In this document: one piece after another, positions 1 to 9,653 of the stretch
How the letters are laid out: each line of letters opens with the position of its first letter
Position numbering within the stretch: position 1 is the stretch's first letter
Source: an uncultured Chlorobiaceae bacterium
GTDB lineage: Bacteria > Bacteroidota > Chlorobiia > Chlorobiales > Chlorobiaceae
Length of the DNA: 38,887 nucleotides
Assembly (NCBI GenBank): GCA_903851385.1
Contig: CAINOC010000024.1
Location: 1-38,887, forward strand
Direction: 5' to 3'
Made by a program: the position numbers and the translations under genes
The notes under the pieces: generated by a model
What the model saw: only the letters and a program-made list of their open reading frames with translations
What the model was told of the DNA's origin: nothing
Database searches by the model: none

Positions 1-183
1 CTCTTCTTTCACTTCTCAGCACTCAGCACTCAGCACTCAGCACTCAGCACTCAGCACTCAGCACTCAGCACTCAGCACTCAGCACTCGGTACTCAACGCT
101 CAGCCCTCAGCCCTCAGCACTCGGTACTCAGCACTCAGCACTCAGCACTCGGTACTCAGCACCCAGCACTCAGCACTCGTTAT
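1..183. repeat. Heptamer tandem repeat array (CAGCACT)n
   Basis: Nearly the whole stretch is built of 7-nt units CAGCACT, with variants such as CGGTACT, CAACGCT and CAGCCCT. The array ends within a few bases of the nuoN stop codon. The first 29 bases (a CTCTTCTTT/ACTTCTCAG lead-in plus two units) recur with one mismatch at 11502-11530 in the same orientation. No gene is visible here. Slippage during replication would readily change the copy number. Confidence 0.9.
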
Positions 184-1716
184 TCAGTGCTTGAGGCCGA
201 AGAGGGTGGAGCCGTATTTGGCGAAGTCGGCGAGGGGTTGGAAGAAGAGGCCGAAGTAGATTGTGAGGAACATCAGGGCGGCCATGATTATGTTTGGGAG
301 AAGGCCGGGGTTCATGTTTTTTTGTTCGGATGATGGTGATTCTCTGAGGTACATGTTGAGGGGTATCAGCATGTAGTAGTATAGGGAGATTACGCTGGTC
401 ATGATGCCGATGAGAGCCAGCCAGAGGTAGAGTGAGCCTTTGGTGAGCAGGGCGGAGAAAATCATGAGCTTGCCGATGAAGCCGAAGGTCGGCGGGAGAC
501 CTACAAGGGAGATGAGGAATACGGTCAGGGCTGCTCCGGCGAGTGGCATTTTTTTGCCGAGGCCGCGGTAGTCTTCGAGATTTTCGCTGCCGGTTTTGTT
601 GGCTATGAGAATGACAACATAGAAGGCACCGAAGTTCATGAGAAAATAGGAGAGCAGGTAGAGGAGCGTTGCCTGGGTACCGAATGCATCCATGACAATG
701 ATGCCGAGCAGAAGGTAGCCTGCATGAGCGATAGATGAGTATGCAAGCAGTCGTTTGACGTTTTTTTGCCAGAGCGCTACGACGTTGCCGTAGATCATGG
801 ATGCGACAGAGATAATAATAAGCAGCGATACCCAGTTGATGCCAATAATATCCTCATAAACAGGGCCGCCATGCGGTACGGCTATGTAGAAAAAGCGCAT
901 GAGAAGAGCAAAGCCTGCTGCTTTTGAGGCAACGGAGAGATAGGCTGTGACGGGTGTAGGTGCACCTTCGTAGACATCAGGCGCCCAGAAGTGAAATGGT
1001 ACGGCGCCTATTTTGTAACCGAAACCGGCAAGCACAAGCAGTGTGGCAAGAATCAATACCACAGGGTCGTATCCGTGCTGAGAGAGCGCGGAAGAGATGT
1101 TGATGAGATTGGTCTCTGCTGTGAGACCGTAAATAAGCGAAAAGCCGTAGACCATGAGACCGGAGGAGACCCCACCATAGACAAGATATTTCAGCGCGGC
1201 TTCGGAAGAGCGGGGGTTGCGCTTGAAATAGCCGGTAAGAATGAAAGCCGAGAAACTTACGAGCTCCATGGAGAGAAAAATCATCATCATGTCGGCTGAT
1301 GATGCCATCATGATCATACCGATGACCATCGCGACAACAAGCGCATAGTATTCGCCCATACTTTTCACTTCACTCTCGAACTGCTCGTCGGCCATCGTTA
1401 TGATGACTGCCAGTATGCCGGAGAGCACAAAGAAGTATTTGAAGAATATGGCAAATTCGTCGAGGACGTACATCCCGAAGAAAAGCTCTCCAGCAGGCAT
1501 AGATTGCTGCCTGAAGATAAAGTACATGGTGCCCGCCAGCCCGAGAAGGGTTGTAATGGAAAGCAGATTGTTTTTTTTGCCTTTAGCGACCAGATCAACG
1601 ACGATCAGAAGCATGAAAAGCAGAGAGAGATAGATTTCAGGTATAAAGAATTCAACGCTCAACTTAAGACTCGCGATGATACTTTGAATTTCAGCACCTG
1701 ATGGCAGCTCGAACAT
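184..1716 (-). CDS. nuoN: NADH-quinone oxidoreductase subunit N
   Basis: This is the 510-residue antiporter-like membrane subunit of complex I, thought to take part in proton pumping across the cytoplasmic membrane. It is hydrophobic throughout, with about 14 predicted membrane segments. It carries the family motif of a conserved Lys followed by PFHFWAPDVYEGAPTPV and a run of Ser/Ala before the next helix. Start is ATG at 1716. It is the last gene of the nuo operon, 50 bases after nuoM. The heptamer repeat array begins directly behind its stop codon. Its length is normal for NuoN, so the repeat has not shortened it. Confidence 0.95.
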   Translation of the reverse strand: MFELPSGAEIQSIIASLKLSVEFFIPEIYLSLLFMLLIVVDLVAKGKKNNLLSITTLLGLAGTMYFIFRQQSMPAGELFFGMYVLDEFAIFFKYFFVLSGILAVIITMADEQFESEVKSMGEYYALVVAMVIGMIMMASSADMMMIFLSMELVSFSAFILTGYFKRNPRSSEAALKYLVYGGVSSGLMVYGFSLIYGLTAETNLINISSALSQHGYDPVVLILATLLVLAGFGYKIGAVPFHFWAPDVYEGAPTPVTAYLSVASKAAGFALLMRFFYIAVPHGGPVYEDIIGINWVSLLIIISVASMIYGNVVALWQKNVKRLLAYSSIAHAGYLLLGIIVMDAFGTQATLLYLLSYFLMNFGAFYVVILIANKTGSENLEDYRGLGKKMPLAGAALTVFLISLVGLPPTFGFIGKLMIFSALLTKGSLYLWLALIGIMTSVISLYYYMLIPLNMYLRESPSSEQKNMNPGLLPNIIMAALMFLTIYFGLFFQPLADFAKYGSTLFGLKH

Positions 1717-1766
1717 AATTCTCTACGGTTTATTCTTTTACCTCATTCTAACAATAATAATTACCT

Positions 1767-3395
1767 CTACCTTATAGCCAACGGTGTAAGCACTTCCACA
1801 AGCTTGTTAACACTTGAGGTTATCATACCGAGCACCGGCATCGGATAGATACCGAGGAAAATAGTGATGACAACAAGCGGCACAAGCATGGTAAGCTCGC
1901 GACCATCGAGGTCGATTTTGCCTTTCCAGTCGTGGAAGTGAATATGTTCGTGACCATCTGCACCTACTTCAAGATCGTATGCCGCATCGGGTTTGCGCTT
2001 GCCAAGGAACATCCTCTGGAGCGACCAGAGCAGATAGGCTGCACCGAAAACGATACCAAGCACTGAGACCATAGCAATGTAGCGCGTTGTTATGGAGCTG
2101 AAGGCGCCGACAAAGACCAGTGCTTCGGAGATAAATCCGCTTAAGCCCGGAAGACCGAGAGAAGCAAACCATGCAACAGTAACAAGAGCTGCGTAGACCG
2201 GCATATAGGATGCAAGGCCGCCGAATTTATCGATCTGACGGGTATGCGCACGATCGTAGATGACACCGACAAGCAGGAAGAGCATGGCGGTGATGGTGCC
2301 GTGGTTGAACATCTGGTAGAGTGCACCGATCATTCCCTCGCTGTTGCCTGCTGCAAGACCGAGAAGGACATAACCCATGTGACTGATGGATGAGTATGCA
2401 ACCATCTTTTTAAGATCCTGCTGTGCAAGGGCACAAAACGCACCATAGATAATATTAATGGCACCGAAAATACCGATTACGTACATGGAGGCGTGAAAGA
2501 CTTCCGGGAAAAGCGGGAAGTTGATACGCATCATGCCATAGGTACCGAGCTTCAGAAGCACACCGGCAAGAATAACTGAAATAGGAGTCGGTGCTTCGAC
2601 GTGAGCATCGGGCAACCAGGTATGGAACGGGAACATCGGAACCTTGATGGCAAAGCCTACAAAGAGAACCGCAAAGGCGATGTAGCGCCACATGACATTG
2701 TGAGGCCCGAGAATGGCATCCTGAAGATAGTTGGCCTGGTTTGCCATTGCCACAAGACTGAAAGTGTGGTTGCCGGTGACAGGATCGATAACGCTGAAAT
2801 AGAGGCCGATCATCACAAGCAGCATGAAGACAGAGCCGAACAGTGTGTAGAGGAAGAACTTGATAGCTGCATACTCACGGTTAGGACCACCCCAGATACC
2901 GATGAGGAAGTACATAGGAAGCAGCATGAGTTCCCAGAAGACATAGAAAAGGAAGAAATCGAGTGCTACAAAACAGCCCATCATCGCTGAAGCGAGAAGG
3001 TTGTAGAGAATAAAATACCCTTTCACCTGCTTCTGGATGGTCCAGCTTGACAGAACGCCGATTGCCGAGATAAGGGCAGTCAGGATGACCATGGTAACGG
3101 ATATGCCGTCAACACCGAGGAAATACTCGATGTTCAGCGAACCCATAGCACCAAGTTTAAGACCGATCCACGGCACCTTTTCGACAAACTGGAACGAACC
3201 GAGAGGGCTACCTCCTGGACCTGCAGTTATTCCAGGCAGTGATGGATCGTAAGCGCGCCAGATCAGAACTGCCAACACTCCCTGGGCAAGAGCCGCAAGT
3301 AATGAAACAATTCTGATTATCTGCTTTTGCGATGAAGGCACGGCAAGAATAATCAGTCCGGCAATAATGGGCAGAAAAACAATTAAACTCAGCAT
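1767..3395 (-). CDS. nuoM: NADH-quinone oxidoreductase subunit M
   Basis: This 542-residue antiporter-like subunit belongs to the complex I membrane arm. The Glu of the FWELMLLPMYFLIG motif (about residue 155) and the Lys of the KVPMFPFHTWLPDAH motif (about 251) match the residues known to matter for proton translocation. About 14 membrane segments are expected. Near the C-terminus a soluble loop contains a short His cluster (HEHIHFHDW), which is unusual for the family and echoes a larger His-rich loop in the neighbouring NuoL. Start is ATG at 3395; the gap to nuoL is 41 bases. Confidence 0.96.
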   Translation of the reverse strand: MLSLIVFLPIIAGLIILAVPSSQKQIIRIVSLLAALAQGVLAVLIWRAYDPSLPGITAGPGGSPLGSFQFVEKVPWIGLKLGAMGSLNIEYFLGVDGISVTMVILTALISAIGVLSSWTIQKQVKGYFILYNLLASAMMGCFVALDFFLFYVFWELMLLPMYFLIGIWGGPNREYAAIKFFLYTLFGSVFMLLVMIGLYFSVIDPVTGNHTFSLVAMANQANYLQDAILGPHNVMWRYIAFAVLFVGFAIKVPMFPFHTWLPDAHVEAPTPISVILAGVLLKLGTYGMMRINFPLFPEVFHASMYVIGIFGAINIIYGAFCALAQQDLKKMVAYSSISHMGYVLLGLAAGNSEGMIGALYQMFNHGTITAMLFLLVGVIYDRAHTRQIDKFGGLASYMPVYAALVTVAWFASLGLPGLSGFISEALVFVGAFSSITTRYIAMVSVLGIVFGAAYLLWSLQRMFLGKRKPDAAYDLEVGADGHEHIHFHDWKGKIDLDGRELTMLVPLVVITIFLGIYPMPVLGMITSSVNKLVEVLTPLAIR

Positions 3396-3436
3396 GTTCC
3401 GTATCTGTAAGTTTTCAGATTAAAAGTAAATCCCTC

Positions 3437-5677
3437 TTAATAGATCAGTCGTGTAAAATAAAAGACAAAATAACCGAAGACAACAGCAAGCAGCATGACA
3501 ACGTAGGTTTGAACCTTGCCTGTCTGGAGTTTCCGTAAAACCGCACCAGTGGTGTTGACAGAGAATGCCGTAAAGTTCACCAGACCATCAACGACATATT
3601 TGTCGAAGCTGTTGTTGGCGAATGCGATGTTCTTGACCGTGAGAGCGACACCGTTGACAATACCGTCAATAATATTGGTGTCAAACCAGGAGAGCATTTT
3701 TGAAATAACAATAGAGCCCTTGATGAACGTTGCGTCGTAGATTTCGTCCCAGTACCACTTGTTGAGCGAAAAGAGGTAGAGTGGACGAATGGCCTGGGCC
3801 GTTTTATCAGGGTCGATGATTTTAAAGACATAGACGATACCGGCCAAACTGATTCCGAGCAGTACCATGATGCTTGAAATGTAGATGGCTGGGAAATGCG
3901 CGGCGTGAGAGGCGTGGGCGATTTCGGCCTGACGCTCGTTTGTAAGTGCTGAGTGCTGCTCAGAGAGTGCTGAGTGCTGAGTGCTGAGTGCTGAGTTTTC
4001 GCCTTCGGTTGCGGACTGCTGACTGCCAACTGCCAACTTTTCACTGCTGGGTGCGGACTGGTAACTGCCTACTACTGTGGGTGGGGTTTGGATCATTTTC
4101 ATGAACCAGCCTTGGGCTCCGTCGAGGGGGTTCGGGGAGTAGACGAAGAATACTGAGAGGGCTGCCAAAATTACCAGTGGGGCTCTCATGTTCCAGGAGA
4201 CTTCGTGAACTTCGTGAGCGGCGTGATGATCGTCGTTGTGCGTGTCGTGGGTACTGTGAGCGTGATGATCGCTATGATGGTTGTCGACAGGCTTGAGGTG
4301 CGTGCGGCTTTCACCGAAGAAAACGAGCCAGATCTGGCGGCCCATATAGAAGGCCGTGAGCATGGCGGAAAAGAATCCGAGAACGGGAATAAGATAGTAG
4401 ACGCCGCCGCCTTCAGCAGTTGCAAAGCCGATGGCACCAGCAAGAATGGCATCTTTACTCATGAAGCCGCTGGTGAGAGGAAGACCGGCAAGAGCAAGCG
4501 TGGCGAGGGTAAAGGTTGCAAAGGTCCATGGCATGTGTTTGCGAAGACCGCCCATCCAGCGCATGTCCTGCTCGTGGTGCATAGCGTGGATGATAGCGCC
4601 TGAACCAAGGAAAAGGCAGGCTTTGAAGAATGCGTGCGTTACGAGGTGGAAAAGTGCAGCTGAGTATGCACCTACACCGAGACCGAGCACCATGTAGCCG
4701 AGCTGTGAAACGGTCGAGTATGCCAGAACTCTTTTGATATCGTTCTGGGTAATGGCGATGGTGGCAGCCATGAAGGCAGTGACTGCACCGATAAAGGCAA
4801 TCACATGAAGCGCATCAGGGGTGAGGACTACAAAAATACGGGCAACGAAATAAACACCTGCTGCAACCATGGTAGCAGCATGAATAAGTGCTGAAACCGG
4901 AGTCGGGCCTTCCATAGCATCCGGAAGCCAGATATGCAGCGGGAACTGGGCGGATTTACCGACGCAGCCCATAAAGAGAAGAAGACCAGCCGCAGTAAGC
5001 CATGCATTGGAGAGGGCGAACTTCCCTGCTGCCAGATTAGCGTAGATTTCGGTAAAGCTGAAGGTGTGGAACTGGGAGTAGAGAATCAGAATACCGAGCC
5101 ACATGCCGATATCGCCGACGCGATTGGCAAGAAAGGCTTTTTTCTGTGCATCGGCTGCACTGTCCTTTTCAAAAAAGAAACCGATAAGAAGATATGAGGA
5201 AAGACCGACCAGCTCCCAGAAGATATAGATAGAGAAGAGGTTGTCGGAAAGCACAATACCGAGCATGGAGAAGGTAAAGATGCCGAGAAAAGCAAAATAC
5301 CTGCCGTAATTTTTGTCGCCGGCCATGTATCCGGTGGAGTAGAGATGCACAAGGAGACTGATCAGGGTAACCATGGCCAGCATGATGGCCGTGAGGTTGT
5401 CGATGACGATGCCCATTTTGATCTGCAAGGGACCGATTCCGGGCACTTGACCGAGATCAATCCAGGTAAAATCCCATGCAACCCTGAATGCAGGATCATA
5501 AGTCTGCACAATGACCGTCCAGAAGATATAGGCCGATAAAGCAAATGCTGTTCCAAGTATTCCAACCCCTACAAAATCGCCCCTGCGCGGAAGCCTGCGA
5601 TTAAAAAAGATAAGAATGACAAACGAGAGCAGCGGCAGCAGCAGTACGACTATTGATAACTGAATTAAACTGTGCAT
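3437..5677 (-). CDS. nuoL: NADH-quinone oxidoreductase subunit L, with repeat-encoded insert
   Basis: This is the distal proton-pumping subunit of complex I, with the long C-terminal lateral helix expected of NuoL. Conserved Glu155 (FWELVGLSSYLLIGF) and Lys241 (GKSAQFPLHIWLPDAMEGPTP) are present. At 746 residues it is longer than the roughly 610-670 usual in the family. Two segments account for the excess. One is a His/Asp-rich loop at about 460-493. The other is a low-complexity stretch at about 535-580, encoded by heptamer repeats and containing copies of SALSTQH and SALSEQH. The reading frame stays open and the C-terminal helices follow normally, so I read it as functional. Both inserts lie between membrane segments. 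Confidence 0.95.
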   Translation of the reverse strand: MHSLIQLSIVVLLLPLLSFVILIFFNRRLPRRGDFVGVGILGTAFALSAYIFWTVIVQTYDPAFRVAWDFTWIDLGQVPGIGPLQIKMGIVIDNLTAIMLAMVTLISLLVHLYSTGYMAGDKNYGRYFAFLGIFTFSMLGIVLSDNLFSIYIFWELVGLSSYLLIGFFFEKDSAADAQKKAFLANRVGDIGMWLGILILYSQFHTFSFTEIYANLAAGKFALSNAWLTAAGLLLFMGCVGKSAQFPLHIWLPDAMEGPTPVSALIHAATMVAAGVYFVARIFVVLTPDALHVIAFIGAVTAFMAATIAITQNDIKRVLAYSTVSQLGYMVLGLGVGAYSAALFHLVTHAFFKACLFLGSGAIIHAMHHEQDMRWMGGLRKHMPWTFATFTLATLALAGLPLTSGFMSKDAILAGAIGFATAEGGGVYYLIPVLGFFSAMLTAFYMGRQIWLVFFGESRTHLKPVDNHHSDHHAHSTHDTHNDDHHAAHEVHEVSWNMRAPLVILAALSVFFVYSPNPLDGAQGWFMKMIQTPPTVVGSYQSAPSSEKLAVGSQQSATEGENSALSTQHSALSEQHSALTNERQAEIAHASHAAHFPAIYISSIMVLLGISLAGIVYVFKIIDPDKTAQAIRPLYLFSLNKWYWDEIYDATFIKGSIVISKMLSWFDTNIIDGIVNGVALTVKNIAFANNSFDKYVVDGLVNFTAFSVNTTGAVLRKLQTGKVQTYVVMLLAVVFGYFVFYFTRLIY
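3940..4075 (-). repeat. Heptamer repeats inside nuoL coding sequence
   Basis: On the coding strand there is a block of NNCAGTN heptamers (for example GGCAGTT, GGCAGTC, AGCAGTC), then several CAGCACT units. They are the same families seen at 1-183 and 15770-15905. They encode residues about 535-580 of NuoL without a frameshift. Three 7-nt units equal seven codons, so changes in steps of three units keep the frame. Confidence 0.85.
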
Positions 5678-5740
5678 GTTCTTTTGAAATGTTTACACGA
5701 AATAAATTAAAAACCTTGGATTCTACCTCTCTACGGCCTG

Positions 5741-6058
5741 TTACTCTTTCATTGAGTCTATACTTGAAACATCGACGCTCTTGAATATTTTGAAGATATT
5801 GATCACGATAGCAAGGGCTATGGCCGCTTCGGCAGCAGCGATAACGATAACAAAGAGAGAGAACATTATACCGCCCATTCCCCCGTTATACTTGGAAAAT
5901 GCTATAAAATTAATGTTTGCCGCATTAAGAATAAGTTCAACACCCATAAGGACAACAATGGCGTTCTTGCGGGTCATGACGGCAAAGAGCCCGAACCCGA
6001 GAAGAAAGGCCGATATGGTGAGGTAGTGATTGAGCCCTATTGGTACAAGATGTTCCAT
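5741..6058 (-). CDS. nuoK: NADH-quinone oxidoreductase subunit K
   Basis: This small 105-residue membrane subunit of complex I has three predicted membrane segments and is homologous to MrpC-type subunits. The two buried Glu residues of the family are present, in the GVELILNAANINF segment and in the AAAEAAIALAIVI segment. Length is typical. ATG start at 6058, 12 bases after the nuoJ stop, which suggests co-translation. The order J-K-L-M-N is that of the usual bacterial operon. Confidence 0.96.
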   Translation of the reverse strand: MEHLVPIGLNHYLTISAFLLGFGLFAVMTRKNAIVVLMGVELILNAANINFIAFSKYNGGMGGIMFSLFVIVIAAAEAAIALAIVINIFKIFKSVDVSSIDSMKE

Positions 6059-6070
6059 GGTATAATAACC

Positions 6071-6592
6071 TTATGAATTTTTATTGTCGGGCTTGTCGAA
6101 ACGCGCGAGAAATGCGGCTCCGATAAGCGCTGCAAGCAAGAGTATGGAGACCATTTCAAACGGAAGCACATAGTGCGATACTGTTTCGAAACCAATGCGC
6201 TCGACAAGACTGCCGTGCAACTGGGTTTCGGAGGGCTTCCAGGTGTGCGTGGTATAAAAGGTATAGAGCAGTGCACCAATGATACCGGCAAGAATGAGTG
6301 TACCGGGTATAATGTGCAAAACATCACTTTTGACCTCGGTATCCATAATGCCTTTGGTAAACATGACACCGAAAAGAAGGAGTACAAGGATTCCGCCGAC
6401 ATAGACCACTACCTGCGTCACTGCAATAAAATCGGCGCTCAGAAAGACATAGAGGGCTGCAACGCCGAAAAAAGTAAAGAGGAGCGAGAAGGCGGAATAG
6501 ATAACATTACGCGAAAAGACGACAAATGCGGCAGAAAATACCGTAATGGCGGCAAAGAGATAGAAGATGACTGTGTATGTCAGGCTGTTCAT
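6071..6592 (-). CDS. nuoJ: NADH-quinone oxidoreductase subunit J
   Basis: This 173-residue membrane subunit of complex I has five predicted hydrophobic helices. The conserved third-helix region (FIAVTQVVVYVGGILVLLLFGVM) is clearly recognisable; in solved structures it forms the pi-bulge that couples quinone reduction to the pump modules. ATG at 6592 lies 11 bases after the nuoI stop, and a GGAG-like element overlaps the end of nuoI. Sequence and length are ordinary. Confidence 0.95.
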   Translation of the reverse strand: MNSLTYTVIFYLFAAITVFSAAFVVFSRNVIYSAFSLLFTFFGVAALYVFLSADFIAVTQVVVYVGGILVLLLFGVMFTKGIMDTEVKSDVLHIIPGTLILAGIIGALLYTFYTTHTWKPSETQLHGSLVERIGFETVSHYVLPFEMVSILLLAALIGAAFLARFDKPDNKNS

Positions 6593-6603
6593 AATAATAG
6601 TAG

Positions 6604-7263
6604 TTATTCTCCGTCGGGTTTCTGTTCTTTTTGCGGTGGGGCTGGTGGTGCCGGTGATGGAGCCACTGCAGCTTCCGCAGCCTTTCTTTCCTTTTCAGCC
6701 TGCGCCTTGGCTTGGATTTCGGCCAGCTTTTTGCGCTTAGATTCAGCTTCGAGACGGGTAAGGTTTCCGAAGTGATAGAGCATGTGACTGCGATCAAACT
6801 CTGAGAAATCGCTGACCGGGGTGTGCACAAGACACTCTGTCGGGCAGACCGTGGTACACATGCCGCAGGTCATGCATTTTGCGACATCAATATCAAAAAC
6901 AGGAACCCAGAACTTTTTCTGCTGGCCATCCGAGGTTTTTCCGCACAGCGCCATATCGTCGGGCGCAACCTTGATCGTTTCCATGGTGATGCAGGAGATA
7001 GGGCATGCTCTTTCACACTGTCCGCATCCGATACAATCCTCAATAGCGTTGTAGAGGCGATAGCGACCATTTTTAGGGGTAGGGATAACCTCCCGCGGAT
7101 ACTGCAGGGTCACGAGACCATCCACCTGACGGAAATAGTCGACATCATCAACGTAGGCATCGCCTTTGCGATGGACTGCATTGAAAAAATGCTTCAGGGT
7201 GATTCCCAAGCCGGTCGCAATGGTGACTGCCCCGGTTTTTATATTCCTGAAATACTCACTCAT
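6604..7263 (-). CDS. nuoI: NADH-quinone oxidoreductase subunit I (two 4Fe-4S clusters)
   Basis: This peripheral-arm ferredoxin-like subunit carries electrons towards the quinone site. Two CxxCxxCxxxCP motifs are intact: Cys77, 80, 83 and 87, and Cys130, 133, 136 and 140. At 219 residues it exceeds the usual 160-180. The extra length is a charged, then Ala/Pro-rich tail from about residue 180 (AKAQAEKERKAAEAA followed by a PAPP segment), likely disordered or partly coiled-coil. Such tails vary between lineages. ATG at 7263; 44 bases separate it from nuoH. Confidence 0.95.
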   Translation of the reverse strand: MSEYFRNIKTGAVTIATGLGITLKHFFNAVHRKGDAYVDDVDYFRQVDGLVTLQYPREVIPTPKNGRYRLYNAIEDCIGCGQCERACPISCITMETIKVAPDDMALCGKTSDGQQKKFWVPVFDIDVAKCMTCGMCTTVCPTECLVHTPVSDFSEFDRSHMLYHFGNLTRLEAESKRKKLAEIQAKAQAEKERKAAEAAVAPSPAPPAPPQKEQKPDGE

Positions 7264-7307
7264 AATCTATACGTCATTACTTTCCTCTCATTGACTGTTG
7301 AACTCTC

Positions 7308-8423
7308 TTAAGGAACATATATCACCCAGATGGCCGTCAGCACAAAGCTGACAAAGGCAAACGGGGTCAGAACTTTCCAGCACAGGTACATCAGCTGGTC
7401 GACCCTCAGGCGGGGAAGCGTCCAGCGAAGCCACATCTGCACAAAAATAAAGAAGAACCCTTTCATGATGATCCAGAATACGCCCCAGACCGGGCCGTTT
7501 GTCCAGGCGTTGAGGGCAAAAGATCCGATATCGGGAAGCGGCGAATTCCAGCCTCCGAGAAAGACTATGGAGATAATAGCGGAAACCATGAACATGCTGC
7601 CGTATTCAGCAAGGAAGATGACGGCAAACTTCATACCTGAGTATTCAGTGAAATAACCTGCCACCAGCTCGGATTCTGCTTCGGGAATATCGAACGGTGC
7701 CCGGTTGACTTCGGCAAGCGAAGCGATAAAGTAGATGAGAAACGGGAGCCAGGCAATCGGTGACTGAAACAGGAAGAAGTGGGCGAATCCATAGGAGCCG
7801 GACTGGAGCATGGTGATTTTTTGCATATCAAGCGTGCCGGCCATCATGGCGCCACACAAAAGGGCTATTGCAGCAGGAATTTCATAACTGACAATCTGGG
7901 CAACGCTTCGAACTGCGCCGTAGAGCGACCACTTGTTGTTTGAACCCCAGCCGGCGGCTAGAATACCAACGACTTCAATAGCGACAATGCCGATTGCGAA
8001 AAAGAGACCGACATTGAGACTTGCTCCGATAAAGGAGGAACTGAAAGGCAGTACCGCATACGCAAGAAAGGAGCCTACGAAAAGAACGCCGGGACCGATA
8101 ACAAAGAGAAACTTGTCGGCGGAAGTTGGAACAATGTCCTCTTTCTGCAGAAGCTTGAGGATGTCGGCAATGGTCTGGAGAATACCCCATTTACCAACTT
8201 CCATAGGGCCGAGACGATCCTGCATGAAGGCGGATATCTTGCGTTCACCATAGACGCCATAGGTGAGCGAGTAAAGCGCAATAAAGACAAGAGGGATGGC
8301 GGCAAGAATTACCAGCCCGAGAGGCAGGCCCATTGGAGTGAATCCGACGAGAGCTTCGCTCCATGCATTGAGACTGTTACCCATAAGTAAAGGCATACTG
8401 ATGTGTGATGATGTTACATTCAT
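7308..8423 (-). CDS. nuoH: NADH-quinone oxidoreductase subunit H
   Basis: This 371-residue membrane subunit forms the quinone entry chamber of complex I. The hallmark sequence [21 protein letters not shown] is present, as is the [15 protein letters not shown] motif. About eight or nine membrane helices are expected. Its ATG overlaps the nuoD stop by four bases (ATGA), so translation is probably coupled. Length is a little above the E. coli protein because of the N-terminal leader. Confidence 0.96.
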   Translation of the reverse strand: MNVTSSHISMPLLMGNSLNAWSEALVGFTPMGLPLGLVILAAIPLVFIALYSLTYGVYGERKISAFMQDRLGPMEVGKWGILQTIADILKLLQKEDIVPTSADKFLFVIGPGVLFVGSFLAYAVLPFSSSFIGASLNVGLFFAIGIVAIEVVGILAAGWGSNNKWSLYGAVRSVAQIVSYEIPAAIALLCGAMMAGTLDMQKITMLQSGSYGFAHFFLFQSPIAWLPFLIYFIASLAEVNRAPFDIPEAESELVAGYFTEYSGMKFAVIFLAEYGSMFMVSAIISIVFLGGWNSPLPDIGSFALNAWTNGPVWGVFWIIMKGFFFIFVQMWLRWTLPRLRVDQLMYLCWKVLTPFAFVSFVLTAIWVIYVP

Positions 8424-9622
8424 CTGTCAATCTCCCCGAGAACGATATCGATGCTGCCGATAATGGCGACAAGATCGGGGATCAACTGACCTTTTGAAAG
8501 GTCTTTCATCGCTGAAAGATTGACGAAACAGGAGGAACGTGACTTGCAGCGCAGGGGTTTGGTTGATTTACCATCGCTCTGGATATAAAAACCAAGCTCA
8601 CCACGAGGGTTTTCAGCACGACCATAGACTTCACCTGCTTTTGGACGAACACGCTTTGGAACAGCTGACCTTGCATTGAAGCCTTCGGAAGATGGCATTT
8701 TTTGGATGCACTGCTCGATAATTTTGAGGCTCTCGTCCATTTCAAGGGCACGGACAAGATGGCGTGAGAGGCAGTCGCCAATATCGGATACTTTGCCATC
8801 AGGAACCGGAACTTCAAAGTCGAGCTCTGGATAGATTGAGTAAGGATCGTTGCGCCGTAAATCCCACTTGACGCCGGAACCACGAAGCATCGGACCGGAC
8901 CAGCCATAATTTATAGCAACGTCTGCGGGCATGATGCCGATACCGCGGGTACGCTTGACAAAAATTTCGTTTTCGGTAAGCAGCTTGTAGAGCTCAACGG
9001 TTTTGGGCCTGAAATAGGTAACGAACTCCATGACCCGCTTGCTAAAATCGGCGGGAACATCGTAGGCAAGGCCGCCGACCCATATATAGTTATAGAGCAT
9101 TCGTGCACCGGAAGCCCACTCGAGGAGGCTGAGGATGATTTCGCGGTCGCGGAAGCAGAAGAGAAATGGTGTAAAGGCGCCAAGGTCGATACCATAGGTG
9201 CCGATGGCGACGAGGTGTGAGGCAATTCTGTTCAGCTCGGCAACAATAACCCTGATAAATTCGACACGGCGGGGAATTTCGATATCAAGAAGCTTTTCAA
9301 CGGTGATGGCATAGGCGAATTCGCTGTTCATACCTGCCAGATAGTCGAGGCGGTCGGTATAGGGGACAACGGCCTGGTAATCAACATTTTCGCAACACTT
9401 TTCAAAACAGCGGTGCAGGTAGCCGAGATAAGGCTCTGCATGGGTAACTACCTCACCATCGGTAAGGCACTCGAGCTTGAGAACGCCGTGGGTTGATGGG
9501 TGCTGTGGGCCCATGGCGAGAACCATCTGTTCTGTTTGAAGGTCCTTTTCAAGAACAACGACGTTGTTGCCTTTTCGAGTAACCCTCGTTGAACCCATTC
9601 CAGCTATATCTAATTCCTGCAT
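8420..9622 (-). CDS. nuoD: NADH-quinone oxidoreductase subunit D (49 kDa type)
   Basis: This 400-residue peripheral subunit is related to the large subunit of NiFe hydrogenases and helps form the quinone-binding pocket together with NuoB. The GPQHPSTHG motif near residue 35 and the closing motif DIVLGEIDR identify it. As expected for complex I, the four NiFe-binding Cys of hydrogenases are absent. It is separate from nuoC, not fused as in E. coli. ATG at 9622, 31 bases after nuoC. Confidence 0.96.
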   Translation of the reverse strand: MQELDIAGMGSTRVTRKGNNVVVLEKDLQTEQMVLAMGPQHPSTHGVLKLECLTDGEVVTHAEPYLGYLHRCFEKCCENVDYQAVVPYTDRLDYLAGMNSEFAYAITVEKLLDIEIPRRVEFIRVIVAELNRIASHLVAIGTYGIDLGAFTPFLFCFRDREIILSLLEWASGARMLYNYIWVGGLAYDVPADFSKRVMEFVTYFRPKTVELYKLLTENEIFVKRTRGIGIMPADVAINYGWSGPMLRGSGVKWDLRRNDPYSIYPELDFEVPVPDGKVSDIGDCLSRHLVRALEMDESLKIIEQCIQKMPSSEGFNARSAVPKRVRPKAGEVYGRAENPRGELGFYIQSDGKSTKPLRCKSRSSCFVNLSAMKDLSKGQLIPDLVAIIGSIDIVLGEIDR

Positions 9623-9653
9623 ACGTCTGCTGCTTTTACTATTGAAAACACTG

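Noticed and set aside
1-183. Possible CRISPR array from regularly repeated sequence
   Set aside because: The unit is only 7 nt with no unique spacers; it is a microsatellite, and no cas genes are present.
3437-5677. nuoL as a pseudogene disrupted by repeats
   Set aside because: The frame is open throughout, and both key pump residues and the C-terminal helices are intact.
6173-6775. 200-codon open frame on the plus strand opposite nuoJ/nuoI
   Set aside because: It is antisense to two well-supported genes and its translation has low-complexity, non-protein-like composition.
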